Assembly: GCA_913061475.1 (NCBI GenBank)
Contig: CAJXUN010000003.1
Coordinates: 62,001 to 126,000, forward strand
From: an uncultured Colwellia sp.
Lineage (GTDB): Bacteria; Pseudomonadota; Gammaproteobacteria; Enterobacterales; Alteromonadaceae
Length of the DNA stretch: 64,000 nt
Reading direction: 5' to 3'
Below are positions 25,888-35,745 of this stretch, in pieces. The position numbers and the translations under genes are program-made. Below the pieces are notes generated by a model that had not been told where the DNA came from, did not search any database, and saw only the letters and a list, made by a program, of their open reading frames with translations. The number at the start of each line of letters is the position of its first letter. Positions within the stretch are counted from its first letter, which is position 1.

Positions 25888-26784
25888 TTAATTTGCAGGG
25901 CCAACAACACTAGTAAGCCCAGCCGTTACAGATAAAATGGCAAAAGCTACTACCATTTCTATCGAGATAGATTTAGATAAAGCCTCTCTGCCTTGACTAT
26001 TTTTAAGTTGTGGAACGAGTATTAGTTTATGTTTAGCAGCAAGTGCCAAAATAGACACTACAAGGGCCAATTTAAACAACAGTGTTTGTCCGTAACTTGA
26101 GCTTATTAGTGCATCAAGACTTCCGACCAATTGAATCACGAGCCAGAGGCCTGCTACCAACAATAGGCTCAATGTAAAACTTGCTTGTTTGCCAAAGCTT
26201 TCCATCAGCAAATGAAGTTCTGCATAACTTAGCTGATGGCAAGCCTGTTTTAATGGCAATAACGCCCCAAACCACCATGCCATAACGAGCACATGCAAAA
26301 TAAGCAAGCCTTTTTCAATTGTGCCTAACTCAGAAATATGACCCAGTAACGTGAATGAGTATGCAAGGATTAATAAACTCAACATTAAAGCGCTTTGTTT
26401 TAAGTACGAGTTCACAGCGAGTTTGAACCTTAAAGCTAAAGCGATTATTGCGGTAACTAGCCCAAGCGCTCGAAGCAAAGCTCCAGTGCCGACAGAGGAG
26501 TCCCACATAATAGCCAATATATCAGCGTCTATCGCCCCCTGAATTCCCTCTTCTGCCATTGCACCAGTACTGGCAAAGAACCAAGTAATATTAGCGATCA
26601 AAGCCATAACTATATAAGTTCTTGTCCACGTTAAATTCGCTATTACAGCATTAGTATGAGATTCATTATTCTCAAATATTTGCCTGAAAAATGTATAACC
26701 TGCAATACAGGCAAAGCCGACGTAAAATACAATTTTTGACAGTACAATGACTGTATTCCAGATATACATTTCCATATCAATCAC
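25888..26784 (-). CDS. copD: Copper resistance protein CopD
   Basis: This 298-aa inner-membrane protein has about eight helices. The CopD family features are present: HVLVMAWWFGALLPL (about residues 164-178) and the C-terminal helices ending in TSVVGPAN. It is thought to move copper across the inner membrane together with CopC, whose gene lies 10 bp upstream. The exact start among GTG 26784 and nearby ATG codons is uncertain. Confidence 0.88.
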   Translation of the reverse strand: MIDMEMYIWNTVIVLSKIVFYVGFACIAGYTFFRQIFENNESHTNAVIANLTWTRTYIVMALIANITWFFASTGAMAEEGIQGAIDADILAIMWDSSVGTGALLRALGLVTAIIALALRFKLAVNSYLKQSALMLSLLILAYSFTLLGHISELGTIEKGLLILHVLVMAWWFGALLPLKQACHQLSYAELHLLMESFGKQASFTLSLLLVAGLWLVIQLVGSLDALISSSYGQTLLFKLALVVSILALAAKHKLILVPQLKNSQGREALSKSISIEMVVAFAILSVTAGLTSVVGPAN

Positions 26785-26794
26785 ACCGCCTATT

Positions 26795-27142
26795 TTAGTG
26801 AACCATAAAGCCGAAGCTATGTTTCATTTTATGACCATCGTTACCTAAGAAGGTTACATCCACAGCGTAGTTTGCAGGAGCTAATTTAGGTAGTTTCCAT
26901 GTAAATTTGCTAGTAGCGACTTTAGAAGGCTCGAATCCAAATTTAAATTCTTCGCCTTGTTTATTGGCCAATGAAACTTTTACAACCCGTACCTCTTTGG
27001 TGAACATCAAAGTTAATTCTTCTGGAGGATTCATTAGCATTGCATTATCAGCAGGCACACTTTTTTCAAGATGCACATGCGCAAATACCGCACTACTAAA
27101 AACGACACTGATTACGGTTAAAAATTTAATTAGTTTTTTCAT
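26795..27142 (-). CDS. copC: Periplasmic copper-binding protein CopC
   Basis: This 115-aa protein has a signal peptide cleaved near VFAHVHLE, so that the mature protein starts with the Cu(II)-binding His. The beta-sandwich carries KSVPADNAMLMNPPEELTLMF, and the C-terminal GHKMKHSFGFMVH contributes further ligands. It hands copper to CopD. Confidence 0.93.
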   Translation of the reverse strand: MKKLIKFLTVISVVFSSAVFAHVHLEKSVPADNAMLMNPPEELTLMFTKEVRVVKVSLANKQGEEFKFGFEPSKVATSKFTWKLPKLAPANYAVDVTFLGNDGHKMKHSFGFMVH

Positions 27143-27195
27143 ATTTACCTCTATTTTAGTTTATTGAAATTGCTATTTATGGTTTCTTAACTTCG

Positions 27196-30100
27196 CTAAG
27201 CATTACTTTTTAGCTCCGCCTTAGAAAGCTCCTTGTTAAAGGCGTTTAATTCTGGCTTTTTAACGATTGAGTAAATTACTGGGAGCACAATAAGAGTGAG
27301 TAGCACAGCACTTGTCATTCCGCCTACCATAGGTGCAGCAATACGACTCATAATCTCCGAACCTGTTCCTGTACCATATAAAATGGGCATCAAGCCGATA
27401 ATGATTGTTGCAACTGTCATCATTACTGGACGAACTCGTAAGCCTGCACCGTGCAATAATGCATCTTGATATGCATCATCAGAGATAGGTTCAGCTCGCT
27501 CTTCAGCTTTTTCCTTAAGCTCAGCAAGTGCCTGATTGAGATAGACCAACATTATCACACCAATCTCAACCGCTACCCCAGCTAGAGCAATAAAGCCCAC
27601 GCCAACAGCCACAGAGAAGTTAAACCCTTCCAGATACATCAACCATAAGCCACCAATCATCGCCATCGGCAAGGTAACGATAATGATAGCCACCTCACTA
27701 AACGCTCTGAAGTTTAAGTAAAGTAGAATAACAATAATGGCGAGTGTTAAAGGCAATACATAGGTGAGCTTTTCTTTCGCTCTTTCCATATATTCGTATT
27801 GCCCAGCCCAAGTAATTGAATAACCTGCTGGTAGTTTTAGATTATTAGCCAAGTGTATTTTTGCACTTTCAACATAAGTACCTACGTCAACACCGTCTAT
27901 ATCGATAAACGTCCAGCCATTTAAACGAGCATTTTCACTCTTAATTCCCGGCGGACCGTTCTCAACTCGAATATCTGCGACATCACCTAGTGCAATGCGT
28001 TGACCACTTGGTGTTACAACAGGTAATCGTGATAGCTGCTCAGGAGAGTCTCGATAGTCTTGCGGATAGCGTAAGTTAACAGGGTAACGCTCTTGACCTT
28101 CTACCGTTTGGGTAACGTTCATACCACCAATAGCTGTAGAAACCACTTGTTGAACATCTTCGATGTTTAACCCAAAGCGACTTGCCTTATCGCGTGAAAT
28201 ATCAACCTTGATATATCGTCCACCTGCAACTCGCTCTGAGTAAACTGATGCTGTGCCTGTAACTTCGGGTAAAATTTGCTCTATTTGTTGGCCGATTTCC
28301 TGAATCACATCAAGCTCTGGTCCGGCGACTTTAATACCCACAGGCGTTTTTATGCCTGTTGCTAACATGTCGATTCGGGTCTTGATTGGCATAACCCAAG
28401 CATTCGTTAAGCCCGGAAACTTAACCAATTTATCAAACTCAGCTTTTAACGATTCTGTTGTAACTCCCTCACGCCACTCTTCTTGAGGCTTCAACTGAAT
28501 AAAGGTTTCAATCATGGTTAAAGGTGCAGGATCGGTTGCAGTTTCAGCTCTTCCTACTTTACCAAACACTGTTTCAACTTCTGGCACAGTGCGAATAAGC
28601 TTGTCTGTTTGCTGCAATATCTCCCTTGCTTTACCAATTGAAATACCGGGGTAGGTAGTAGGCATATACATGAGATCGCCTTCATCCAATGGCGGAATGA
28701 ATTCACTACCAATTTTATCTACAGGCCAAAAGCCAACGATAGTCACTAATATTGCTGCTACTATTGTCGATTTTGGAAACTTCATGACTTGCTTTAAAAC
28801 AGGCATGTAGATAGCAATCAATAATCGGTTTAACGGGTTTTTCTTTTCAGAAACAACTTTGCCTCGAATAAAGTAGCCCATCAAAACAGGCACCAATGTG
28901 ATCGCCAAACCTGCTGATGCCGCCATTGCATAGGTTTTTGTATAGGCGAGCGGAGAGAACATTCTTCCTTCTTGCGCTTCCAAGATAAATACAGGTAAGA
29001 ATGAGACTGTAATGATCAGTAAGCTAAAAAATAGTGCAGGGCCTACTTCACTCGCAGCCTTAGCAACAATTTGCCAGCGATTTTCATCTGTTAGTGGTGT
29101 TTTCTCCATATGCTTGTGCATATTTTCAATCATCACTATTGCACCATCAGTCATCGCACCAATCGCAATAGCGATACCGCCTAAAGACATAATGTTGGCA
29201 TTGATGCCTTGCATATACATGATAATGAACGACACCAAGATACCTAATGGCAGAGTAACAACTGCCACAATAGATGAGCGAAGATGAAATAGGAAAGCCA
29301 CACAGACAATAGCAACGACTGCAAGCTCCTCTAGCAACTTGCTCCAAAGATTATCAACAGCACGATCTATTAACTTCGATCTGTCATAAACAGGGACAAT
29401 CTCCACCCCCTCTGGTAGAGAAGATTTAAGCGATTCAAGTTTTTCTTTTACCCCGTTTATGGTTTGTTGAGCGTTTTCACCAAAGCGCATAACGACAACA
29501 CCACCAACAACTTCTCCTTCACCATTTAGCTCTGCGATACCACGGCGCATTTGAGGCCCTAAATTAACGGTAGCAACATCACCAATACGCAATGGCGTGC
29601 CTTGTTCGTTAATACCAAGTGGAATTTTCTCAATGTCTCCAACTGATTGAATATACCCCGTAGCAGTAACCATATACTCAGCTTCCGCCATTTCCACAAC
29701 AGATGCGCCCGTTTCTTTATTGCCTCGTTTAAGTGCCATTTGGATATGACTTAACGGCACGTTATAAGCTCTGAGCTTGTCGGGATCGACTTGTACCTGA
29801 TATTGCTTAACCATACCGCCAACGGCGGAAACCTCAGACACGCCCGGAACAGTTTGCAATTCATACTTTAAAAACCAGTCTTGAATACTTCTTAATTGGC
29901 TTAGATCATGGTTTCCTGACTTATCTGTTAAAGCGTAGATGTATACCCAACCCACACCTGTCGCATCAGGTCCTAATTGTGGTTTTGCCGAATCAGGCAG
30001 GCTTGATGCTACTTGGCTTAAGTATTCAAGTACTCTGCTTCTAGCCCAATACAAATCAGTATCATCATCAAAAATGATATAGACGTAGGAATCACCAAAA

Positions 30101-30360
30101 AATGAGTAACCACGAACAGTTTGCGCTCCCGGTACTGACAACATGGCTGTAGTAAGGGGAAACGTCACTTGATCTTGCACTACTTGTGGTGCCTGTCCCG
30201 GATAGCTCGTCTTAATTATCACCTGCACATCAGAAAGATCGGGGAGTGCATCTACTGGCGTTTTTTGTAATGAATACAAACCACCAAACGCGATAATTAA
30301 GGTAATCAACAAAACAAAGAAACGATTGCCGATAGACCATCTAATAATTGATTCAATCAT
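27196..30360 (-). CDS. cusA: CusA-type Cu/Ag efflux RND transporter
   Basis: This 1054-aa protein has the twelve-helix RND layout. The heavy-metal family features are the N-terminal IGNRFFVLLIT helix, the proton-relay region AIAIGAMTDGAIVMIENMHKH (Cu(I)/Ag(I) subclass, lacking the DFG of Zn/Co/Cd pumps), and Met-containing periplasmic segments. It forms a tripartite pump with CusB and CusC encoded just upstream in the same transcript and expels copper from periplasm to outside. Length is normal. Confidence 0.94.
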   Translation of the reverse strand: MIESIIRWSIGNRFFVLLITLIIAFGGLYSLQKTPVDALPDLSDVQVIIKTSYPGQAPQVVQDQVTFPLTTAMLSVPGAQTVRGYSFFGDSYVYIIFDDDTDLYWARSRVLEYLSQVASSLPDSAKPQLGPDATGVGWVYIYALTDKSGNHDLSQLRSIQDWFLKYELQTVPGVSEVSAVGGMVKQYQVQVDPDKLRAYNVPLSHIQMALKRGNKETGASVVEMAEAEYMVTATGYIQSVGDIEKIPLGINEQGTPLRIGDVATVNLGPQMRRGIAELNGEGEVVGGVVVMRFGENAQQTINGVKEKLESLKSSLPEGVEIVPVYDRSKLIDRAVDNLWSKLLEELAVVAIVCVAFLFHLRSSIVAVVTLPLGILVSFIIMYMQGINANIMSLGGIAIAIGAMTDGAIVMIENMHKHMEKTPLTDENRWQIVAKAASEVGPALFFSLLIITVSFLPVFILEAQEGRMFSPLAYTKTYAMAASAGLAITLVPVLMGYFIRGKVVSEKKNPLNRLLIAIYMPVLKQVMKFPKSTIVAAILVTIVGFWPVDKIGSEFIPPLDEGDLMYMPTTYPGISIGKAREILQQTDKLIRTVPEVETVFGKVGRAETATDPAPLTMIETFIQLKPQEEWREGVTTESLKAEFDKLVKFPGLTNAWVMPIKTRIDMLATGIKTPVGIKVAGPELDVIQEIGQQIEQILPEVTGTASVYSERVAGGRYIKVDISRDKASRFGLNIEDVQQVVSTAIGGMNVTQTVEGQERYPVNLRYPQDYRDSPEQLSRLPVVTPSGQRIALGDVADIRVENGPPGIKSENARLNGWTFIDIDGVDVGTYVESAKIHLANNLKLPAGYSITWAGQYEYMERAKEKLTYVLPLTLAIIVILLYLNFRAFSEVAIIIVTLPMAMIGGLWLMYLEGFNFSVAVGVGFIALAGVAVEIGVIMLVYLNQALAELKEKAEERAEPISDDAYQDALLHGAGLRVRPVMMTVATIIIGLMPILYGTGTGSEIMSRIAAPMVGGMTSAVLLTLIVLPVIYSIVKKPELNAFNKELSKAELKSNA

Positions 30361-30374
30361 TATTTTTCTCCCAC

Positions 30375-32117
30375 TTAATGATTAGAATGATCAACAGCAG
30401 CTTTATTTTCCTTGCCGTGTTGTTCATCTGATTCAAGAGAAATGTCAGTGATAACTAAGTCATCTCTAACCTCAAAAGTGAAAGTGACATTATCACCGAC
30501 ATTGAAATCAACCATTTCTATATTGTCCGCGATGATAAAATCCATCGTCGCAGCAGGTCTATCCCATTTCTCTATTGGGCCTCTGCTAATATTTAGAATC
30601 CGTGTATCAATATCAATCGCATTGATCAAACCAGATACTGTTGCTGATGATACTTCAGGCTCACTCATGATATGAATTCCAGTAATTTCATATCCACCGT
30701 CTTCGGTTTTGCTCACTTCAAAGTGCAAAGATTGACCTGACTTTAATGAGTCAATATCGACTTTTTCAGCCACAGTAAAATCCATAACCATTTCAGGCCA
30801 ATCCCAAGCTTCAGCAGGGCCATGTGAAATATTAACCATGCGGTGCCCTGCCATAACACTATTAACATCCCCTTGCATCCAAACAGAGTTAGGCACTTCA
30901 TCATGAGTCATTCGTTTAAAGTCAGAGCTTTTACTTGATTCAGAATCAATCAAGAATTGGGCAGATGTCACCACAACGTCATCTTCATTTAAGCCGTCTA
31001 ATATTTCGATGCTGTCGATATCAACCCGGCCAATAGTCACTTCAATAGATTTAAATTGCCCATCACCTAACGCAAGTACTACTCTGTCCTGTTTACCTGT
31101 TCTAATAACGGCTTCTTTAGGCACGAGGATGGTGCTATCAGCTTGATTAGCGTGAATAGAGACTTGTGCAAACATATTTGGTTTTAATTGATAGTCTGTG
31201 TTATCAAATTTCAATCTCACTCGGAGTGTGCGTGTTTTACTGTTCAATGTTGGATAAACATAATCAACGACACCAGCCCAGTCCTCACCGGGTAAATAAT
31301 CCAGTGTCATTGATACAGGAAGTCCTTTTTTAATTAAGGCTGCGTCACGTTCAAACACTTCTGCTTCAACCCAAACTTGATCTAGCTGGCCAATGCTTAA
31401 TAAGGTGTTTCCCGGCTTTACATAAAAACCTTCTCTAACCTTCAAACCATCGACAACACCTGCTTGTGGTGAATAAAAGGTAATTGTTTGCTGAACCTTT
31501 CGTGTTTGCTCTAATTCTTTAATAAAGTCTGCTGAAAGCTGTAACGCTTTTAGGCGATCTTTGGCTGCTGAAATTAAAGAACTATTGTTGCGCTTTAACG
31601 CTATTAACAGCTCTTCCTGAGCATTAACTAACTGAGGAGAATATAGTGTATAAAGAGGCTGCCCTTTCTCTACAGGGTTACCTGCTGCTTTGATGTAAAG
31701 TTTATCAATCCAGCCATCAACCCGTGGGTGGATATGAATTAGCTTATCTTCATCATATTGAACGTAACCTACCGTTGAGATTTCAGTATGCATATTTTTC
31801 AGTTCAACAGGTGCAGTGCGAACCCCAAGGTTATTCACTACATGAGGCGCAATTTTTACTGCTCCGGGGCCAAAGTCATCACCAGATGATCCTTCCTCAT
31901 ACACAGGAATTAAATCCATCCCCATAGGCGACTTACCGGGCTTGTCCCGGCGGTAATTAGAATCCATCGGTGCAACCCAATACAGCGGTTGTTTCTCTGC
32001 TGATGTAGCTTCATCAGTATCACTGTTTGAGCCTGCACCTTGATATAAGCTCAATGCTCCTGCACCTAGTGCTGCCCCAATAATGACGGCAATAATTGTT
32101 TTCGTATTCGTTGACAT
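30375..32117 (-). CDS. cusB: CusB adaptor with two C-terminal CusF-like domains
   Basis: This 580-aa membrane fusion protein starts with an anchor helix (about residues 6-26), then a metal-binding YWVAPMDSNYRRDKPGKSPMGMDLIPVYEE segment, followed by the lipoyl/barrel adaptor core (HPRVDGWIDKLYIKAAG, SPQAGVVDGLKVREG). The last 190 residues are two CusF-like barrels. The first has the full ligand set (NISHGP...DWPEMVMDF: His, Trp, Met, Met). The second reads NISRGP...DRPAATMDF and has lost the His, the Trp and one Met. Ordinary CusB is about 400 aa and CusF is separate. Confidence 0.92.
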   Translation of the reverse strand: MSTNTKTIIAVIIGAALGAGALSLYQGAGSNSDTDEATSAEKQPLYWVAPMDSNYRRDKPGKSPMGMDLIPVYEEGSSGDDFGPGAVKIAPHVVNNLGVRTAPVELKNMHTEISTVGYVQYDEDKLIHIHPRVDGWIDKLYIKAAGNPVEKGQPLYTLYSPQLVNAQEELLIALKRNNSSLISAAKDRLKALQLSADFIKELEQTRKVQQTITFYSPQAGVVDGLKVREGFYVKPGNTLLSIGQLDQVWVEAEVFERDAALIKKGLPVSMTLDYLPGEDWAGVVDYVYPTLNSKTRTLRVRLKFDNTDYQLKPNMFAQVSIHANQADSTILVPKEAVIRTGKQDRVVLALGDGQFKSIEVTIGRVDIDSIEILDGLNEDDVVVTSAQFLIDSESSKSSDFKRMTHDEVPNSVWMQGDVNSVMAGHRMVNISHGPAEAWDWPEMVMDFTVAEKVDIDSLKSGQSLHFEVSKTEDGGYEITGIHIMSEPEVSSATVSGLINAIDIDTRILNISRGPIEKWDRPAATMDFIIADNIEMVDFNVGDNVTFTFEVRDDLVITDISLESDEQHGKENKAAVDHSNH

Positions 32118-33544
32118 TATTTTTCTCCAAATTGCTTATTGGATAAGTGCTGATTAGTTTTGTGCGAAGTGTGCAATGGCTTATGTTCAGCATTTGATTT
32201 AGATTGAGAATGCGCAAAGAAATAGTTGATGCGAGTAACTGTTTTAAGTGCATCAACATCAATTCTTAAAGCTGATATTCTGGTATTTAATTCGGCAATT
32301 CTTGCTCGAACAACTTCGGCAAAATCGCCATCATCATTGGTGTAAGCCGTCAAAGACGCTTCCGCTTGGTCATGAGTTTGTTTAAGGAGTTGTTCTTGAT
32401 AGATAGATTGTCTATCAGATAAACGCTTAAGCTGTCTAAGCTCCTTTTCCACCGCACTGATCATTTGCTTTGTCAGCAATAGTTTCTCGGTTTTAACAGC
32501 CTCTGAATCTGCAATAGAAGCTGCAACTTGCTTATCTTGTCTGTTCTCGGTAAACAACGGTAAATCAAACGTTACACCAACAGAAAATAAATCAGCTCGG
32601 CTATCACCAGAAGGCATATTGTCACGATAGGCATAGCTCGCATTAACACCCCATTGCGGCTCATATTTCTGTTTAGCTAATTCAACACCTTTTTCTAAAG
32701 ATTTGCGTTTTACATCAATTGCAAGTATGGCTGGATGATTAGCAAGAGCCTGAGCCAATAGATTTCTTGAGTAATTAGATGCTTTTAGGACTGTTGGATT
32801 ATTCAATTGAATCGAAGGCAATTCTTTTGAGACGCTAAACTCTAGTGGTTGCGCGTCAAAGTTGAATGATTCATTCAATCGGTCAGCATCGTAAATATGA
32901 AGCCACTCATTAAGGCGAGCGATTGTCGTTTCTAGTTTCTGCTTTTGCGAAGTTAATCTGTCATCTAACTGCACTATTTCCAATTGAGCACGAATAACAT
33001 CTTGCTGTCTAGTTTTACCAACAACGTTTGAATAGCTAGCTTTAGCCACTTCCGCCATCTGCTCAAAGAGAGACCAATCATCTTCAATCAATTTAATAGT
33101 TTTCTGGGCTAAGTAAGCATCTAACCAAAGTTGTGACACTTGGCTTTTCAACTTAGCTTTACGATCCTCTCGTAGCAGTGGAAATTTCGTGGACTCAATT
33201 TGTAACTGATCTTGCTTGATCTCTAGACTGTCGCCTCTCGGAAACATTTGAGAGACGCCAACCTTTAGCTGAGTCATTCCTTCCTGATCTAAATCCCAAG
33301 TATCTGTTGGTAAATTCATTATCCCTAGCGATACTTTCGGATCAGGCAAAGTACCTGAAGCAATACTTCTATTTTCAACTGCACTTTGTTTCAATCGGCT
33401 ACCATGAAGCCAAGGATCATTTTGCTGAGCTAAGGTGATAGCTTGTTCAAGCGACACTACTTTCTCAGCTTGAGCTGAGAATACAGATAAGCCGAGTATT
33501 AATGCAGTTGAAAGTGAAGTAAGGTTTGAAGAGTTCAATTTCAT
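32117..33544 (-). CDS. CusC/TolC-type outer-membrane factor
   Basis: This 475-aa protein has a signal peptide (to about SAQA, residue 26) and two TolC repeats with long helices (LREDRKAKLKSQVSQLWLDAYLAQK; KLLLTKQMISAVEKELRQLKRL). It serves as the outer-membrane duct of the CusBA pump. Its stop overlaps the cusB start by one base, and its start overlaps the upstream DUF411 gene stop by one base. It has a His-containing tail. Confidence 0.9.
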   Translation of the reverse strand: MKLNSSNLTSLSTALILGLSVFSAQAEKVVSLEQAITLAQQNDPWLHGSRLKQSAVENRSIASGTLPDPKVSLGIMNLPTDTWDLDQEGMTQLKVGVSQMFPRGDSLEIKQDQLQIESTKFPLLREDRKAKLKSQVSQLWLDAYLAQKTIKLIEDDWSLFEQMAEVAKASYSNVVGKTRQQDVIRAQLEIVQLDDRLTSQKQKLETTIARLNEWLHIYDADRLNESFNFDAQPLEFSVSKELPSIQLNNPTVLKASNYSRNLLAQALANHPAILAIDVKRKSLEKGVELAKQKYEPQWGVNASYAYRDNMPSGDSRADLFSVGVTFDLPLFTENRQDKQVAASIADSEAVKTEKLLLTKQMISAVEKELRQLKRLSDRQSIYQEQLLKQTHDQAEASLTAYTNDDGDFAEVVRARIAELNTRISALRIDVDALKTVTRINYFFAHSQSKSNAEHKPLHTSHKTNQHLSNKQFGEK

Positions 33545-34041
33545 TAGAATTGCTCCTCGTATGTCTTAACTTTTGCATAGACTTTGCTCGTTCCATCTTT
33601 AAATAGAATTAACACGTTGTATGGCATAAAGCGGTCATCGACTTCCATACCGGGAGAGCCAACTGGCATTGCTGGAACTGAAAGCCCAATCGCATTGGGA
33701 TGTTCTTCTGATAAGAACTGCTGAATAAATTTAGCAGGTATATGACCTTCAAAGGCAAATCCATTTCTACTCACTGCCGTGTGGCATGAACGGTAATTAG
33801 GTTTGATACCATACTTAGTTTTGATGTTGCCGATGTTTCGGAAATCTTTGGAATGAGCAACGATCCCTTTGTCTTCAATATGAGTTATCCATTTTTTACA
33901 ACACCCACAAGTAGGGGTTTTATAAACGATTAACTCCAAAGGTGTTACGTCGTTATTGTGTGCATGGTTATGTTCGTTGGCGTTTGCAAACGCAGGTGAA
34001 AGCAGCATTACTACTGCTATTTTTAAATACTTATTGATCAT
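33544..34041 (-). CDS. DUF411 periplasmic metal-binding protein
   Basis: This 165-aa protein has a signal peptide (to about ANAN, residue 22), a His-rich patch (EHNHAHNN), and a thioredoxin-like DUF411 domain with TPTCGCCKKW (about residues 42-51) and a later RSCHTAV. It matches the DUF411 family linked to copper and silver tolerance. It may pass copper to the Cus pump encoded downstream. Confidence 0.9.
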   Translation of the reverse strand: MINKYLKIAVVMLLSPAFANANEHNHAHNNDVTPLELIVYKTPTCGCCKKWITHIEDKGIVAHSKDFRNIGNIKTKYGIKPNYRSCHTAVSRNGFAFEGHIPAKFIQQFLSEEHPNAIGLSVPAMPVGSPGMEVDDRFMPYNVLILFKDGTSKVYAKVKTYEEQF

Positions 34042-34148
34042 TTTTGCCCCCAGACATCGCTGGAAAATATCTATAGCGCTACGACGCTATATTGACTAAC
34101 AGAAAAATTAATTACATGTGCGCGAAATTTGGACGCACTAATCCTGTA

Positions 34149-34529
34149 TTAGGCAAAAATTGGTGGACGATAAAGGGAAGTGGAAATTGAATGAGGTTGT
34201 TTAGATTGCAGAGCAGCTACAGATTCACTGAATATTTGAATATCTGTCGAATCAATACTGGAATTTAGGACTGTCGTAGATGAGCAAGCATTTGCAGGAC
34301 AAATACATTCAACGTCACAACAATCTTCTGATTGACCATTACTGCTTTTATTCATATCCCCATGATTCATTCCTTCATGATGACTCATTTTGGAATGATC
34401 CATGTTCATGTGTGATTCGTGAGAACCTGATGACATTTCACAAGACATAGCAGTATAAGCCAATGCTTGCCCAACAAAGGCAATCAGCATAGCTACAACA
34501 ACTAAGACTTTTGAAAGTGGTTTAAACAT
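34149..34529 (-). CDS. CopL-like Cys/His/Met-rich exported protein, RPPI tail
   Basis: This 126-aa protein has a signal peptide (to about ALAYT), a Met/His-rich stretch (HESHMNMDHSKMSHHEGMNHGDM), a Cys cluster (DCCDVECICPANAC) and the end SLYRPPIFA. It is the first gene of the large leftward copper operon. It resembles CopL-type copper-responsive accessory proteins and shares its tail with the proteins encoded at 21633, 43361 and 44807. Confidence 0.75.
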   Translation of the reverse strand: MFKPLSKVLVVVAMLIAFVGQALAYTAMSCEMSSGSHESHMNMDHSKMSHHEGMNHGDMNKSSNGQSEDCCDVECICPANACSSTTVLNSSIDSTDIQIFSESVAALQSKQPHSISTSLYRPPIFA

Positions 34530-34662
34530 AAAGTTCTCTTAAGAAAAATACCATCACAATACTAAATTAAAGTCATATCTAAGTAAATGATAAACCGTGG
34601 TGCTTTTAAAAATTTTGATTAATACAGGAGACTAGTGAATATAGTCGAGAAAAAATAACTAA

Positions 34663-34887
34663 TTAATCACCAGTATGAGAGCAACAATTATGTCCTTCCT
34701 GAATTGGTGGACACTTTACTGTTCCATATGAACAGTAAACACAGCAGTCACCCTTTAATGGTTTTAACAAAACTTTGCACGATTCACATTCATAATACCA
34801 CTGACAAGCGTTTGTCGGCATTTCTTCAATTTTACTATACCCACATTCTGGACATGTAATAGTCGACTTTAGCTCTATACGTTGCAT
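34663..34887 (-). CDS. GDCCVxC-domain small protein
   Basis: This 74-aa protein starts at ATG 34887 (GGGAG upstream), overlapping the merC end by 13 bp. CPECGY, CESC and the signature GDCCVYCSYG are present. It is a close paralogue of the protein encoded at 497-718 (shared EMPTN(S/A)CQW and KP(I/L)KGDCCV(F/Y)CSYG). Its role in mercury handling is inferred from the repeated pairing with MerR and a carrier. Confidence 0.85.
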   Translation of the reverse strand: MQRIELKSTITCPECGYSKIEEMPTNACQWYYECESCKVLLKPLKGDCCVYCSYGTVKCPPIQEGHNCCSHTGD

Positions 34888-35264
34888 GTTTGCTCCCTTA
34901 CTGGTTTTACGATATCCAAAACCGACATAACGACCATTAAGCAAATACCAAAGTAAAATAGGTATGTGCTCCAATCATATTGCCAAAGAGGATAAAGCGT
35001 TAATAGCACTGCTACAGGCCCAAGAATGCTGAAGGCAGCTCTGGTATGGCTTTTATTTTTGTGCCAGTTGTATAAGTTTACTAGTAGCGCCAGAGTTGCA
35101 AATATAGGTAACAAGGTATTTACAGCAATCCCCTCAAAATGAGAAAGAAAACCTAACCCCAACGCTGATGCTAATGAACCAAGTGCAGGGAAACACCCTG
35201 TACAACTAAGTGCTGCAAGCCAAACCCCGCCTGAGCCAACTTTATCTAAAATTTTATTTATCAT
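34875..35264 (-). CDS. merC: MerC mercury transporter
   Basis: This 129-aa, four-helix protein has the MerC signature SCTGCFPALGSLASALGLGF (Cys21, Cys24) and an end cysteine (EQTCNV). It is driven by the MerR promoter at 35294-35325 and forms a small mercury uptake locus with the GDCCVxC protein. No reductase is near it, so it must rely on merA at 5317. Confidence 0.92.
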   Translation of the reverse strand: MINKILDKVGSGGVWLAALSCTGCFPALGSLASALGLGFLSHFEGIAVNTLLPIFATLALLVNLYNWHKNKSHTRAAFSILGPVAVLLTLYPLWQYDWSTYLFYFGICLMVVMSVLDIVKPVREQTCNV

Positions 35265-35293
35265 TTGAAAGTCTATTGGTTGATATTACCAGC

Positions 35294-35325
35294 ACTTTAA
35301 ACTCCGTACATGAGTACGGAGTCAA
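35294..35325 (-). promoter_or_regulatory. MerR promoter with perfect CCGTAC dyad
   Basis: On the minus strand, -35 TTGACT (35325-35320) is followed by the perfect dyad ACTCCGTAC-4 bp-GTACGGAGT (35301-35322). The -10 is TAAAGT with a 20-bp spacer (35299-35294). It abuts the stop codon of the MerR gene (35326) and drives merC and the GDCCVxC gene. Confidence 0.85.
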
Positions 35326-35703
35326 TCATTTTAATGAATCAATAATAGGGCAATATGTTGGATCATCGTTTTGTATACAGGTATTTGTCATATCCACAAT
35401 TACTTTCTCTAAACGTTGAAGGTCGCTAATTTTTTCTCGAATGATTGCTAACTTTTGTCGGCTTAATAACTCAACTTGAGCGCAGTCGTTGTCCATAGAC
35501 ATTAGCGATTTAATTTCTTTTAACGTAAAGCCGAGCATTTTGGCTTTTGTGATGAACCTAAGTTGTCCTGCTATTGTTTCGTCATATTGTCTATAACCTG
35601 ATATTGGTTTTGTAGGTTGTGTAATAAGTCCTTCTCGCTCATAAAAACGAATGGTTTCTACGTTTAAATTTAATGATTGTGCTAATTTACCAATGGTTTT
35701 CAT
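35326..35703 (-). CDS. merR: MerR mercury-responsive regulator
   Basis: This 125-aa protein has a winged helix (residues 3-38, IGKLAQSLNLNVETIRFYEREGL) and the Hg(II) triad Cys74 (NDCAQ), Cys109 (NTCIQ) and Cys118 (TYCPI). It precedes merC in the same direction, with the operator right after its stop. It is similar to the MerR at 2198. Confidence 0.9.
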   Translation of the reverse strand: MKTIGKLAQSLNLNVETIRFYEREGLITQPTKPISGYRQYDETIAGQLRFITKAKMLGFTLKEIKSLMSMDNDCAQVELLSRQKLAIIREKISDLQRLEKVIVDMTNTCIQNDDPTYCPIIDSLK

Positions 35704-35745
35704 AATTGCCTTTGCGACTAAGAATAGCTCAAAGCAGAATTTAGA

